Assembly: GCF_028898845.1 (NCBI RefSeq)
Contig: NZ_CP118574.1
Location: forward strand, 3,348,001 to 3,412,000
Length of the DNA stretch: 64,000 bases
Direction of reading: 5' to 3'
DNA from: Streptomyces sp. WZ-12
Lineage (GTDB): Bacteria; Actinomycetota; Actinomycetes; Streptomycetales; Streptomycetaceae
Shown here: positions 42,023-51,020 of the stretch, one piece after another
Position numbering within the stretch: position 1 is the stretch's first letter
Layout: each line of letters starts with the position of its first letter
Translations under genes and position numbers: made by a program
The notes under the pieces: generated by a model
Told to the model about the DNA's origin: nothing
Seen by the model: the letters and a program-made list of their open reading frames with translations, nothing else
Databases searched by the model: none

Positions 42023-43777
42023 TCACCACACCTGTCCGGCGGCCCGCCCGCCGGCCGCTCCGTACCGCGTGCGCCGGGGCCGGCCGCCCGCCCGGTCGGC
42101 CCCCTCGGCCCGCGCCCAGCTCGGGGTGCGGACGGCGCCGACCGGGGCCGGCCCGCCGGGCAGCTGCGACTCGGCGGGCCGGGCGAAGGGCCGCGGCGCG
42201 GCGCCCCCGGCCGCGGCCGTGCGCCCGACCGGACGGGCCGGGGCGTGCGCGATCAGCTCCAGGTAGATGCCACGAAATGCCGCGATGTTCTGCTCGACGG
42301 TGAACAGTTCGAGGGCCCGGGCGCGGGCGGCGGCGCCCAATCGGGCCCGCCGCTCCGGGTCGGCGAGCAGCGCCCGGCAGGCGTCGGCCAGCGCGCGGGG
42401 GTTGCGCGGCGGGACGACCAGGCCGGTGCCGCCGATCACCTCGCAGACCGCGCCGGTGTCGGTGGAGACGGTGGCGCGGCCGCAGAACATCGCCTCCACC
42501 AGGGAGCGCGGGAACCCCTCGACCGCGCTGGAGAGCACCACCAGCGTCGCGGAGGCGTAGGCGTCGGCCAGGGTGGGCGCGGTGGGGTCGCCGATCTCCT
42601 CGAAGCGGACCGGGTTCTCGCCGGCGGTCAGCGCGTCGGCGGCCTCGTCGGGGAAGAGTTGGGCGGCCAGCGCCCGGCACTGGGCGCGGTAGCCGGCGGC
42701 CTCCGGGTCGTCGCCGAGGCCGCCGATGATCCGCAGGGTGGCGGTCGGCACCGCCCGGCGCAGGTCGGCGAAGGCGTGCAGCAGCCCGATGAGGTCCTTG
42801 TCGGGGGTGATGGCGCCGGTCCACACCAGGGTCGCGGAGTCGTCCGGCGCGGCGTCCGGCACCGCGGCGAACGGGCCCGCGGCCATGCCCGGGTAGACCG
42901 TGCGCAGCCGCGTCGGGTCCGCACCGCAGTGCTGCTGCCAGCGGCGGGCCCGGGTGGAGCCGGGGGTGAGCAGCGCGGCTTGGGCGTAGGTCTCGACGGC
43001 CAGGGCGCGCCGGAAGGCGGCGAGCAGCGCGCGGACCGGGGCGGAGCGGGGTGCATCGGGGTGCGCGAGGTAGTGCTCGCGCAGCCGCACGCCGTGCTCG
43101 GTGACCAGGAGCGGGGTCCCGAAGAAGCGTTTGCCCAGCAATCCCGGGAGCGCGGCGGAGCCGGCCGAGGCGGCGTGGCAGAGATCGACCCGGGCGAGGT
43201 CGGCGTCGCCGTACCAGTCCAGGGAGAGCGGGCGCAGCGCCGACTCCAACTCCGCGGCCAGCGCCAGGAGATCGGCGACCTGGGCGCCCTGGGCGGCGGG
43301 CGGCGCGCCCGGGCCGTGGCAGACCGCCTCCAGCACGCGTACGGCACTCTCGGAGCGGAGCAGGGCGGGCAACGGGGCGCCGTCGCGGGCGAGGTCGGCG
43401 AGCCCGTAGAGCCCCCTGGCGAAACGGTCCGCCTGACCGTCCTCGGCGGCGGGCCGCTCGCCGGCCGGCGGGGCGGCGCAGCCCGCCACCAGGTCGCCGA
43501 AGTGCTCGACGAAGCGCCGCCGGACGCGCCGCCCGGCGCCCCGTTCGCCGCCCCGCCGAAACGCCACGGAGCTCTCCCCCCACAGCGGCGCCCGCCCCCT
43601 GAGCTCCGCGTTGACCGGCAACGCGACCGGGCCGCGGGCCTCCTGGCGGGCGGTCGTGGTCAGCGCGTAGAGCGCGAAGTCATGGCCGGCGAGCCCGCGC
43701 ACGAGCCGCTCGCACCACGCGTGCGCCTCACCGGACGCATAGGGATAGCCACCCTCGGTGAGCAGTCCAATGCGCAC
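42023..43777 (-). CDS. PelF-type GT4 glycosyltransferase
   Basis: A 584-residue retaining GT4 enzyme with the N-terminal DUF3492-like domain of PelF (LLTEGGYPYASGEAHAWCERL at the very start). The C-terminal Rossmann domain has VWTGAITPDKDLIGLLHAFADL and the E-x7-E motif EGFPRSLVEAM, followed by NDP-binding STDTGAVCEVIGGTGLVVPP. PelF builds the Pel polysaccharide from UDP-activated hexosamine. The last 70 residues are Pro/Arg-rich. GTG at 43777 has GGTG upstream; codons before it lack family similarity. It is the first gene of a leftward operon of overlapping or closely spaced genes. Confidence 0.9.
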   Translation of the reverse strand: MRIGLLTEGGYPYASGEAHAWCERLVRGLAGHDFALYALTTTARQEARGPVALPVNAELRGRAPLWGESSVAFRRGGERGAGRRVRRRFVEHFGDLVAGCAAPPAGERPAAEDGQADRFARGLYGLADLARDGAPLPALLRSESAVRVLEAVCHGPGAPPAAQGAQVADLLALAAELESALRPLSLDWYGDADLARVDLCHAASAGSAALPGLLGKRFFGTPLLVTEHGVRLREHYLAHPDAPRSAPVRALLAAFRRALAVETYAQAALLTPGSTRARRWQQHCGADPTRLRTVYPGMAAGPFAAVPDAAPDDSATLVWTGAITPDKDLIGLLHAFADLRRAVPTATLRIIGGLGDDPEAAGYRAQCRALAAQLFPDEAADALTAGENPVRFEEIGDPTAPTLADAYASATLVVLSSAVEGFPRSLVEAMFCGRATVSTDTGAVCEVIGGTGLVVPPRNPRALADACRALLADPERRARLGAAARARALELFTVEQNIAAFRGIYLELIAHAPARPVGRTAAAGGAAPRPFARPAESQLPGGPAPVGAVRTPSWARAEGADRAGGRPRRTRYGAAGGRAAGQVW

Positions 43778-43858
43778 GACGGCACCCCCGTCCTCCCATA
43801 TCGGCGTCCTGGCGCGGTACATCCCCCGCCACCTGCAGGAAGAAGCTACGCAAAGGGG

Positions 43859-43896
43859 CCGGTGGCGCGATGGACGGTTGTCCATCGCGCCACCGG
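43859..43896 (-). terminator. Strong hairpin between ABC transporter and glycan operons
   Basis: A 17-bp perfect stem (CCGGTGGCGCGATGGAC and its complement) with a GGTT loop. It lies about 100 bases past the ABC transporter stop and is followed on the minus strand by CCCCTTTG. Termination of the transporter operon is most likely; an operator role for the glycan operon is possible. Confidence 0.65.
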
Positions 43897-43994
43897 AAGG
43901 GGTGAACGCGCGTGACTTTCCACCCCTGGGGGCGTTTCTGCGCGCTATGGGGTCGTTGGCCGGGAGCGCCCGGTGGTAGGACCTGTCCGGCGGA

Positions 43995-45680
43995 TCAGGG
44001 CCGGACAGGGTCTAGGGCGCTCGCCCGCAGCGCCCGCTTCCCGGCCGCGATCTGCGGGTCCAGTACGGGGACGGCCGCCAGCAGCCCCTGGGTGTAGGGG
44101 TGTTGGGGGTCGTCGTACACCCGGTCGACGGGCCCCTCCTCGACGATCCGGCCGGCCCGCATCACCGCGACCCGGTCGCTGACCGCCCGGACCACCGCCA
44201 GGTCGTGCGCGATGAAGACCAGCGCCAGGCCCAACTCCCCGCGGAGCTCGGCGAGCAGCGCCACGATCTGCGCCTGGGTGGTGACGTCCAGCGCGGAGAC
44301 CGGCTCGTCGCAGACCAGCAGCCGGGGCGCGGGCGCCAGGGCCCGGGCGATCCCGACGCGCTGCCGCTGGCCACCGCTGAACTCGTGCGGGTAGCGGTGG
44401 TACCAGGCCGGGTCCAGGCCGACCCGCGCCAGCAGCTCCTGCGCCCGCCGGACGATCTCGCGGTCATCCAACTCCCCCGTGGCGCGCAGCGGATCGGCCA
44501 CCGACTCGCCGATGGTGCGGCGCGGGTTGAGCGAGGAGGTCGGGTCCTGGAAGACCATCTGCACCTCCCGGCGCAGCGGCCGCAGCTCCCGCTCCGGGAG
44601 GCGGCCGATCTCCCGGCCGCGGTAGCGCAGGCTCCCGGCGGTCGGCTCGGACAGCCGGATCAGCATCCGGCCCAGGGTGGTCTTGCCGCTGCCGGACTCG
44701 CCGACCAGGCCGAGGACCTCGCCGGCGGAGACGGTCAGCGAGACCCCGTCCACGGCGGTGGTGCGGGCCCGGCCGCGGCCGAACTCCCGTCGCAGGTCGG
44801 TGGCTTGGAGCAGCGGCGCGCCCGGATCGGGCTCCGGCACGGCCCTCCCGCCCGTTGCCGCCGGGCCCCGCACGGCGTCCACCCGGGGCACCGCCGCCAG
44901 CAGCTCCTTGGTGTACGGGGCGCGCGGGGTGCCCAACACCTCGGCGACCGGCCCGTGTTCCACCGCCCGCCCGTCGCGCAGCACCAGCAGCTCGTCCACG
45001 CTGCCGGCGGCCACCGCGAGGTCGTGGGTGACCAGGATCAGGCCCAACCCGCGCTCCGCGCGCAGCTCGTGGAGCAGGTCGAGGATCTGCGCCTGGACGG
45101 TGACGTCCAGCGCGGTGGTCGGCTCGTCGGCGATCAACAGCCGCGGCTCGCAGGCCAGCGCCATCGCCAGCAGGGCGCGCTGCCGCATCCCGCCGGAGAA
45201 CTCGTGCGGACGGGCGCGGGACTGCCGGGCCGCGTCCGCGATGCCGACCCGGTCCAGCACCTCGACGGCCCGGGCCCGGGCGGCCCGCCGGGAGGTGCCC
45301 GGCCGGTGGACGCGGTGCACCTCGGCGATCTGGTCGCCGATCGCGTGGTAGGGGTCCAGGGCGGACAGCGGGTCCTGGAAGACCATCGCCGCGGTGCCGC
45401 CGCGCAGCCGACGCAGCGCGGCGTCGGGGGCGGCGAGCACGTCCAGCCCGTCGACCCGGACCGTGCCGGCCACCCGCGCGCCGGTGCCGCGGTGCAGGTC
45501 CAACAGGGCCGCGGCGACGGTGGACTTGCCCGACCCGGACTCCCCGACCAGGCCCAGCGCGCGGCCGGCCGCCAGGCGGAAGGAGAGCCCGTCGACGGCG
45601 CGGACGGGGCCCTCGGCGGCCGGGAAGTCGACGGTCAGGTCGGCGACCTCGACCAGGGTGTCGGTCGCTGGCTCGGTCAT
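43995..45680 (-). CDS. Fused dual ATPase of a peptide/nickel ABC transporter
   Basis: A 561-residue fusion of two ABC ATPases, equivalent to OppD-OppF or DppD-DppF. Each half has Walker A (GESGSGKST and GESGSGKTT), Q-loop (VFQDP), signature (FSGGMRQR and FSGGQRQR), Walker B ([12 protein letters not shown] and [12 protein letters not shown]), and the oligopeptide-family tail ([12 protein letters not shown] and [12 protein letters not shown]). The ATG overlaps the upstream permease stop (ATGA). It energises uptake with the two permeases and binding protein encoded just upstream. Confidence 0.96.
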   Translation of the reverse strand: MTEPATDTLVEVADLTVDFPAAEGPVRAVDGLSFRLAAGRALGLVGESGSGKSTVAAALLDLHRGTGARVAGTVRVDGLDVLAAPDAALRRLRGGTAAMVFQDPLSALDPYHAIGDQIAEVHRVHRPGTSRRAARARAVEVLDRVGIADAARQSRARPHEFSGGMRQRALLAMALACEPRLLIADEPTTALDVTVQAQILDLLHELRAERGLGLILVTHDLAVAAGSVDELLVLRDGRAVEHGPVAEVLGTPRAPYTKELLAAVPRVDAVRGPAATGGRAVPEPDPGAPLLQATDLRREFGRGRARTTAVDGVSLTVSAGEVLGLVGESGSGKTTLGRMLIRLSEPTAGSLRYRGREIGRLPERELRPLRREVQMVFQDPTSSLNPRRTIGESVADPLRATGELDDREIVRRAQELLARVGLDPAWYHRYPHEFSGGQRQRVGIARALAPAPRLLVCDEPVSALDVTTQAQIVALLAELRGELGLALVFIAHDLAVVRAVSDRVAVMRAGRIVEEGPVDRVYDDPQHPYTQGLLAAVPVLDPQIAAGKRALRASALDPVRP

Positions 45681-46666
45681 CGCAGGGCCACCCTTCGGTC
45701 GGCGAGCGCGTACAGGACGTCGGCGACGGCGTTGGCGGCGACCACGGCGGCGCCGACGCCCAACACCGTGCCGACCACGACCGGCAGGTCCACGGTGCGG
45801 ACCGAGTGGACCAGCAACTGGCCCAGGCCCGGCAGCCCGAAGAGCGTCTCGGTGAGGACCGCACCGCCGAGCATCGTGCCGAGGTCGATGGCGCTCAGCG
45901 CGATCACCGGCGGCAGGGCGCCGCGCAGCGCGTGCCGGCCGATCACCGTGCGCTCGCGGAGCCCGTAGGCGCGGAAGGTGCGGATGTGGTCCTCGGCGAG
46001 GGTCTCCAGGGTGGCGGAGCGGGTCAGCCGGGCGTACTTGGCGGATTCCAGCAGGGCCAGCGACACCCAGGGCAACAGCAGGTTCCAGGCCCACTGCTCG
46101 GGGTCCTCGGTCAGCGGGACGTAGGTCGGGAACGTCAGCCACCCCAGGGCGGCGCAGAACAGCATCAGCAGCAGGAGACCGGTGATGAAGACCGGGGTGG
46201 CGGTGCCGGCGAGGGTGAGCACGGTCAGCAGCCGCTCGGTCGGCCCGCCGCGGCGCAGCGCGGAGAGCAGTCCGGTGCCGACGCCGAGCAGCAGCCACAG
46301 CACCATCGCGCCGAACGCGAGCGAGGCGGTGACCGGCAGCCGCTGGGCGAGCAGCGCGGTGACCGGCTGCCCGTTCTGGTACGAGAGGCCGAGGCAGGGC
46401 GCCGGACAGTGCAGCACGCCGGTCCCGGTGGAGTAGTCGCGGCCGACGACGAGGGCCTTGAGGAAGTGCAGGTACTGCGTCAACAGGCCCTCGTTCAGCC
46501 CGAGTTGGTCGCGCACCTGGCGGAGCTGGCCGGGGTCGCAGCGGGGGCCGCAGGCCAGCTTGGCGGGGTCGCCGGGGGCGACGTAGAAGAGCAGGTAGAC
46601 CAGGACGGAGAGCAGGAACAGGACGATCAGGGCGCCGCCGAGCCGGCGCAGGAGGTAGCCGGTCAT
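45677..46666 (-). CDS. ABC transporter permease (DppB-type)
   Basis: A 329-residue inner-membrane permease with about six helices. The N-terminal LLRRLGGALIVLFLLSVLVY, the periplasmic-loop GDP motif and the EAA-type loop (HALRGALPPVIALSAIDLG, then ETLFGLPGLGQLLVHSV) are typical of DppB/OppB/NikB. A Cys-containing loop (CGPRCDPG) after helix 1 is common in Streptomyces homologues. It overlaps both neighbours by four bases. Confidence 0.95.
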   Translation of the reverse strand: MTGYLLRRLGGALIVLFLLSVLVYLLFYVAPGDPAKLACGPRCDPGQLRQVRDQLGLNEGLLTQYLHFLKALVVGRDYSTGTGVLHCPAPCLGLSYQNGQPVTALLAQRLPVTASLAFGAMVLWLLLGVGTGLLSALRRGGPTERLLTVLTLAGTATPVFITGLLLLMLFCAALGWLTFPTYVPLTEDPEQWAWNLLLPWVSLALLESAKYARLTRSATLETLAEDHIRTFRAYGLRERTVIGRHALRGALPPVIALSAIDLGTMLGGAVLTETLFGLPGLGQLLVHSVRTVDLPVVVGTVLGVGAAVVAANAVADVLYALADRRVALR

Positions 46667-47622
46667 ACGGTGGCGCTCCGTTCCGGGCGGGCCCGTCGGC
46701 CGGTCGGGGCGCCGACCCGCAGCCGGGACCGCTCCCGCGGGTCGAGCGCCGCGCGCACCGCGTCCCCGAGGGCGGTCAACGCGAGGACGGTGACGAACAG
46801 GCAGGCGGCCGGCAGCAGGACGTAGAGCGGGTCGGCGCGGAACCAGGTGGTGGCGGTGGACAGCATCTGTCCCCAGGAGGAGGTGGGCGGTTTGACGCCG
46901 ATGCCCAGGAAGGACAGCGACGCCTCGATGACGATGTTGGTGGGGACCAGCAGCGCGGCGTAGGTGAGCACCGGCGCGGCGAGCGCGGGCAGCAGCTCCC
47001 GACGGGCCACCCGCCAGGGCCCGGACCCGCCGAGCCGGGCCGCGGCCACGTGGTCCAGCGTGGTCAGCGTGAGGGTGTGGGCCCGTACGATCCGTGACGT
47101 GCCGCCCCAGTTGAGCAGCCCGATCAGGGCGACCAGCAGCAGCGGCCGGGGGAAGTCGGCCGGGACGACGGCGGTCAGGGCCACCCCGCACACCAGCATC
47201 GGCAGCGCCACCAGCACGTCGGTGAGGCGGGAGAGCACGGTGTCGGCGAACCGGCCGCCGAGCGCGGCGGCCAGCCCCACCGTCACCCCGATGAGCACCT
47301 GGACGACGGTGGCCCCCAGGGCGACCATCAGGGAGATCCGGGCGCCGTACAGCAACCGGGCGAACAGGTCCCGCCCGGTGCCCGGTTCGACGCCCAGCCA
47401 GTGGTCGGCGCTGATCCCGCCGTACGGCCCGAGCGGCACCCCGCCGCGGGCCGAGTCGATCAGGTCGTCGTGGTACGTCGTGGGGTCCTGGCCCTCCAGG
47501 GCCGAAAGGAGGGGCGCGGCGAGGGCGAGCAGGGCGAGGAGCGCGAGTCCGGCGGCGGCCACCGCGGCCCCCGGCCGCTGCCGCAACCGCCGCCTGAGAG
47601 CGCCGTCGTGACGTGTTGTCAC
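46663..47622 (-). CDS. ABC transporter permease (DppC-type)
   Basis: A 319-residue permease of the DppC/OppC type with an N-terminal helix, the HWLGVEPGTGRDLFARLLYGAR motif, and the EAA loop in ARRELLPALAAPVLTYAALL followed by EASLSFLGIGVKPPTSSWG. The GTG start overlaps the binding-protein stop (GTGA). It pairs with the DppB-type subunit downstream. Confidence 0.95.
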   Translation of the reverse strand: MTTRHDGALRRRLRQRPGAAVAAAGLALLALLALAAPLLSALEGQDPTTYHDDLIDSARGGVPLGPYGGISADHWLGVEPGTGRDLFARLLYGARISLMVALGATVVQVLIGVTVGLAAALGGRFADTVLSRLTDVLVALPMLVCGVALTAVVPADFPRPLLLVALIGLLNWGGTSRIVRAHTLTLTTLDHVAAARLGGSGPWRVARRELLPALAAPVLTYAALLVPTNIVIEASLSFLGIGVKPPTSSWGQMLSTATTWFRADPLYVLLPAACLFVTVLALTALGDAVRAALDPRERSRLRVGAPTGRRARPERSATV

Positions 47623-49358
47623 TTGACCGCGACCTGCGAGATGTCGAGCACGCCGTCCCAGTCGCTGATCACGACGTTTTTGACGTCCTTGCCGTAGAGC
47701 CGCTTGTAGACCGGGTGGAAGAGCGGCACGGACAGCGCCCGCCGCCCGATCGTGCGGTCCAGGGCGCCCCAGCGCTCGGCCGCCGCGGTGAGGTCGGTGA
47801 GCTGGTTGATCGCGTCGATCTCGTGGTTGACGGCGGGGTCGTCGAGCTGGGCGTGGTTGAAGTTGGCGGCGTCCTTGACGATCTGTCGGCCGTCGAAGAC
47901 GGGCGCGAGGAACGGTCCGCCGGAGGGCCAGTCGGCGCCCCACCCGCCGAGGAACAGCCCCGGCTCGTCCTTGAGGCCGTGCACCTTCTCCTTGTAGGCG
48001 TTGTCCTCAAGTCCGGCCAGTTTCACGGTGATTCCGGCCTTCTTCAGGGCCTCCTGGACGGCGGTGGCCACTTCCGGGCTGGTGGAGAAGTTCTTGGCGG
48101 TGGAATGGGTGAGGGTGATCGTCAGCCCGTCGCCGTGGCCGGCCTCCCTCAGCAGTTCCCTGGCCTTTTCCGGATTCCCGGTCTTTCCGGCCGGAAAGGG
48201 GTCGTCGGGGGTGTAGCCGAAGACCTTCTGGTTCGGCAGGAAGGTGGTCGCGGGGTCGGCGAGCGAGGAACCGCCGGCCGCGTTGACCACGCTCTGCCGA
48301 TTCACCGCGTAGGCGATGGCCTGCCGCACCTTCGGGTCGTCGAAGGGCTTCACCTTCGGGTTGAAGGCGAGGTAAGTGGTGTAGCCGAAGCGGCCGGTGC
48401 CGACCCGCTTCTTGAGCTCGGGATCGCCGGCGATCCGGGCGAGTTCGGCGGGGCCGAGGTTGGTGTCGGTGGTGACCGCGGCGGCGTCGGCGCCCGCGCC
48501 GGTGGCCAGTCGCTGGTTGATGACCGCGGGGTCCAGCCCGGAGACCACGTTGACGGTGTCGGGATAGGCGTGCCGCTGGTCGTCGCTCTTCTCCGACCAG
48601 TGCGGATTGCGGGCGAGAACGAGGCGTTCGCCGTCCCCGGTATTGGAGACGACCTTGTACGGGCCCGAGGAGACCGGGTGTTCCTCGTATTTCGTGCCGG
48701 TGTCCTTCGCCCGCGGCACGGGGGCGAATTGGGTCTGCGTGGCCAGGAGCGGGAATTGCCCTTCCGGCTTGCGCAGATGGAAGACCAGGGTCCTCTCGTC
48801 CGGGGTCTCGATGGATCTCAGGCCGGCCTTGGCGGTGTCCTTGTACGGGCCCTGATAGCTGTCCCCGCCGACCAGCCAGTCCCGCAAATAGGGTGCGCCG
48901 CCGGAGAGTTCGGGGGCGAAGGAGCGCTCGATGCCGTATTTGACGTCGGCGCTGGTGATCGGCGTGCCGTCCTCGAATGCCAGGCCGCTCTTGAGGGTGT
49001 AGGTCCACACCGTGGCGTTCTTGCTGGGCCGTCCGGTGTCGGTGGCGAGGTCCGGGACGACCTGGGTGCCGGCCGCGCCGTCGGCCCGCTTGCGGGTGGT
49101 CAGGGTGCGGAAGACCAGGGTGGGCACCTTGCCGCCGCCGGAGGTGTAGAGCCGGGCCGGGTCGAAGTTGGTCTGCGGTTCGGAGTTGAGGACGGTGAGG
49201 GTGCCGCCCTTCTTGGGCGCGGCGCCCGCGCCGCCGGCGGCACCGGCGTCCTTGGGGCCGCAGGCCGCCGCGCCCCCGGCGAGGACGGCGGCGACCACGG
49301 CGGCGGCCACCCGGGTCACGGTGCGGGACGGGGGGCGGGAGGGGACCTGCTCGGCCAT
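47619..49358 (-). CDS. Family 5 solute-binding lipoprotein
   Basis: A 579-residue extracellular binding protein (SBP_bac_5) for peptides, nickel-type complexes or similar solutes. The signal peptide (about residues 12-32) ends in a lipobox-like GGAAAC, so Cys33 should be lipidated. Family features include GGTLTVLNSEPQTNFDP, FEDGTPITSADVKYGIERSF, SSGPYKVV and the late GWGADWPSGGPFLAPVF. Ligand identity cannot be inferred. It is the first gene of the transporter operon and follows a short leader-peptide ORF. Confidence 0.95.
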   Translation of the reverse strand: MAEQVPSRPPSRTVTRVAAAVVAAVLAGGAAACGPKDAGAAGGAGAAPKKGGTLTVLNSEPQTNFDPARLYTSGGGKVPTLVFRTLTTRKRADGAAGTQVVPDLATDTGRPSKNATVWTYTLKSGLAFEDGTPITSADVKYGIERSFAPELSGGAPYLRDWLVGGDSYQGPYKDTAKAGLRSIETPDERTLVFHLRKPEGQFPLLATQTQFAPVPRAKDTGTKYEEHPVSSGPYKVVSNTGDGERLVLARNPHWSEKSDDQRHAYPDTVNVVSGLDPAVINQRLATGAGADAAAVTTDTNLGPAELARIAGDPELKKRVGTGRFGYTTYLAFNPKVKPFDDPKVRQAIAYAVNRQSVVNAAGGSSLADPATTFLPNQKVFGYTPDDPFPAGKTGNPEKARELLREAGHGDGLTITLTHSTAKNFSTSPEVATAVQEALKKAGITVKLAGLEDNAYKEKVHGLKDEPGLFLGGWGADWPSGGPFLAPVFDGRQIVKDAANFNHAQLDDPAVNHEIDAINQLTDLTAAAERWGALDRTIGRRALSVPLFHPVYKRLYGKDVKNVVISDWDGVLDISQVAVK

Positions 49359-49540
49359 GGGAACGGGTGCCTTTCACAGCGGGAAGCACCCGCACGGGGC
49401 GGCTCGGGGGCGCGACGGCGCACGGGGGCCGCCCCCTGCGGACACGTCAACGGCGGGAGAACGAAACGGAGTACGTGGCTGCGCGAGGGGGAACACCCCG
49501 GTCCGGGAGGCAGGCGCGCCTCAACGGGACCGGGCGGGCC

Positions 49541-49633
49541 TCAGCGACACGCGATGTCGGCCACGCTCTGCACGGACACGCCGATCAGCGCCAGCTTGAG
49601 GGCGGCGAGGTCGGTGGCGTGACGGTGCGTCAT
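49541..49633 (-). CDS. Putative leader peptide of the ABC operon
   Basis: A 30-codon ORF beginning MTHRHATDLAALKLALIGV and ending SVADIACR, placed 183 bases upstream of the binding-protein start on the same strand. The layout (basic/His start, DL motif, Cys almost at the end) recalls the actinobacterial leader peptides found upstream of sulfur-metabolism and transport operons. No strong ribosome site is seen, so it could be spurious. If real, Cys or Arg codon stalling could regulate the transporter. Confidence 0.4.
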   Translation of the reverse strand: MTHRHATDLAALKLALIGVSVQSVADIACR

Positions 49634-49673
49634 GCGCAGATGATGGAACGGGGGTTCGGTTCCTGGCAAGGCG

Positions 49674-49700
49674 TCTCACCATGAGAGACAAGTCGTCTCA
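49674..49700. promoter_or_regulatory. Alternating TCTCA/TGAGA operator candidate
   Basis: Three half-sites alternate: TCTCA (49674-49678), TGAGA (49682-49686) and TCTCA (49696-49700). They form a 5-3-5 and a 5-9-5 inverted repeat sharing the middle arm; the second also contains GAGAC-N5-GTCTC. The cluster sits upstream of the leader peptide and transporter and looks like a cooperative repressor site. The regulator is not identified. Confidence 0.5.
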
Positions 49701-49717
49701 TGTCGAGGGCGCCCGGC

Positions 49718-51013
49718 TCAACTCCCGGTCGGGTAGGGCCAGGAGTTGGGCCGGCAGGTCACCCCGTCCGTGGTGAGGAACTTGGTCTGCTGCATCATCA
49801 CCGGGGCCAACGCGCCCTGCCGGGTGCAGGATTCGTGGTTGTGGCCGAGCCGGTGCCCGACCTCGTGGTTGATCAGCATCTGCCGGTAGGCCAGCATCTT
49901 GTCGGCGCCGTAGGTCTTGGCGCCCTGGGCCCACCGGTAGGCGTTGATCATCACGCGCTCGGTGACCGCCGAGTCGCAGGAGACGTTGTCCTCGGTGGTG
50001 TCCAGGCCCGACTTGGCACACCACTTCGCGGTGGTGCCGGGGCTCGCCAACGAGATCACGAAGTCCGCGTCACCGGACCCCACCCGCTGAAAGGTCCGCC
50101 GGCCGCCGTGCGCCCAACTCCGGTCGTCGTTGAGGGTCTTGTGCACCGCCTCGGCGAACAGCTCGCCGTCCAGGGGCAGTCCCTCCTCGACGTCGACCCG
50201 GTAGCGCAGCACCTTGCCGTGGCCGGGCGCCTTCGCGTCGCCGCCGGCCGGCCGGAACCGGCCGCTGGCGGTCAACTGCGGGTCCAACGGGAAGACCCGC
50301 GCCATCTGGGTGGCGTAGTCGGCGGCCTTGGCGTCCTGGCCGGGCCGCGCCTGGGAGCGCGACGCCTCGTCGCCGCCGTCGGCCCGGTCGTCGCCGGTGC
50401 GGGGCGACGGACCGCCGGCGCCGTCCTGGCGCTGCTCGGCGACCTGGCCCGCGATGACGACGGCGAGCGCGGTGGTCACCGCGGCCGCGGCCGCACCGGT
50501 CAACGTCCGCGCCCGGTGCCCCTTCCGGGCCCCGCGCGCACCGGCCCCGGCCGGCACCCGTTCGGCATCGGCGGGCGCCGACCCCTCGTCGCCGTCCACG
50601 GGACGCTCCGGACGGGGCCCGGGCCCGGCCTCCGCCGTGTCGCGCCCCACCGGCGCGTCGAACGCCTCCAGATACGCGCGCCGCGGACCCGGCACGCTCC
50701 CCCGCTCCCCCGCCGGCACGCCGAACGGGGGCGTCCCGTCACCGGGCGCACCGGAAGCGCCCGCGCCGGGCTCGCCGGCCCGGGGCCGGGGAATCCGCAC
50801 GCCGGGCGGCATCCCCGCGGCGCCCCGGCCGCCGCCCGTCCCGCGCTGCTCGGGGTGGCCGCCGCGCGCCGCGGGGTCGTTGGGGGCGTCTCCGGCCGGG
50901 CCGGGCGTCCGACGCCGGCGTCCCGTCCCCGGGATGCCGGGAGTGTTGCCGGCGCTCTTGGCCGCTTCGCCGGACGGGCCCTGCGGCCCGCCCCGGCGGC
51001 TGTGTCGTCCCAC
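49718..51013 (-). CDS. DUF3152 membrane-anchored zinc metalloprotease-like protein
   Basis: A 431-residue protein. The first 160 residues are disordered and Pro/Gly/Arg-rich, followed by one membrane helix (LTGAAAAAVTTALAVVIAG) and an extracytoplasmic DUF3152 domain. That domain holds a metzincin-like zinc site, HEVGHRLGHNH, at about residues 383-393, plus paired Cys (WCAKSGLD...SCDSAV and SCTRQG...VTCRPN) that may form disulfides. Substrates are unknown. GTG at 51013 starts seven bases after the upstream hydrolase stop, so the two are cotranscribed. Confidence 0.88.
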   Translation of the reverse strand: MGRHSRRGGPQGPSGEAAKSAGNTPGIPGTGRRRRTPGPAGDAPNDPAARGGHPEQRGTGGGRGAAGMPPGVRIPRPRAGEPGAGASGAPGDGTPPFGVPAGERGSVPGPRRAYLEAFDAPVGRDTAEAGPGPRPERPVDGDEGSAPADAERVPAGAGARGARKGHRARTLTGAAAAAVTTALAVVIAGQVAEQRQDGAGGPSPRTGDDRADGGDEASRSQARPGQDAKAADYATQMARVFPLDPQLTASGRFRPAGGDAKAPGHGKVLRYRVDVEEGLPLDGELFAEAVHKTLNDDRSWAHGGRRTFQRVGSGDADFVISLASPGTTAKWCAKSGLDTTEDNVSCDSAVTERVMINAYRWAQGAKTYGADKMLAYRQMLINHEVGHRLGHNHESCTRQGALAPVMMQQTKFLTTDGVTCRPNSWPYPTGS

Positions 51014-51020
51014 GGGCCGG

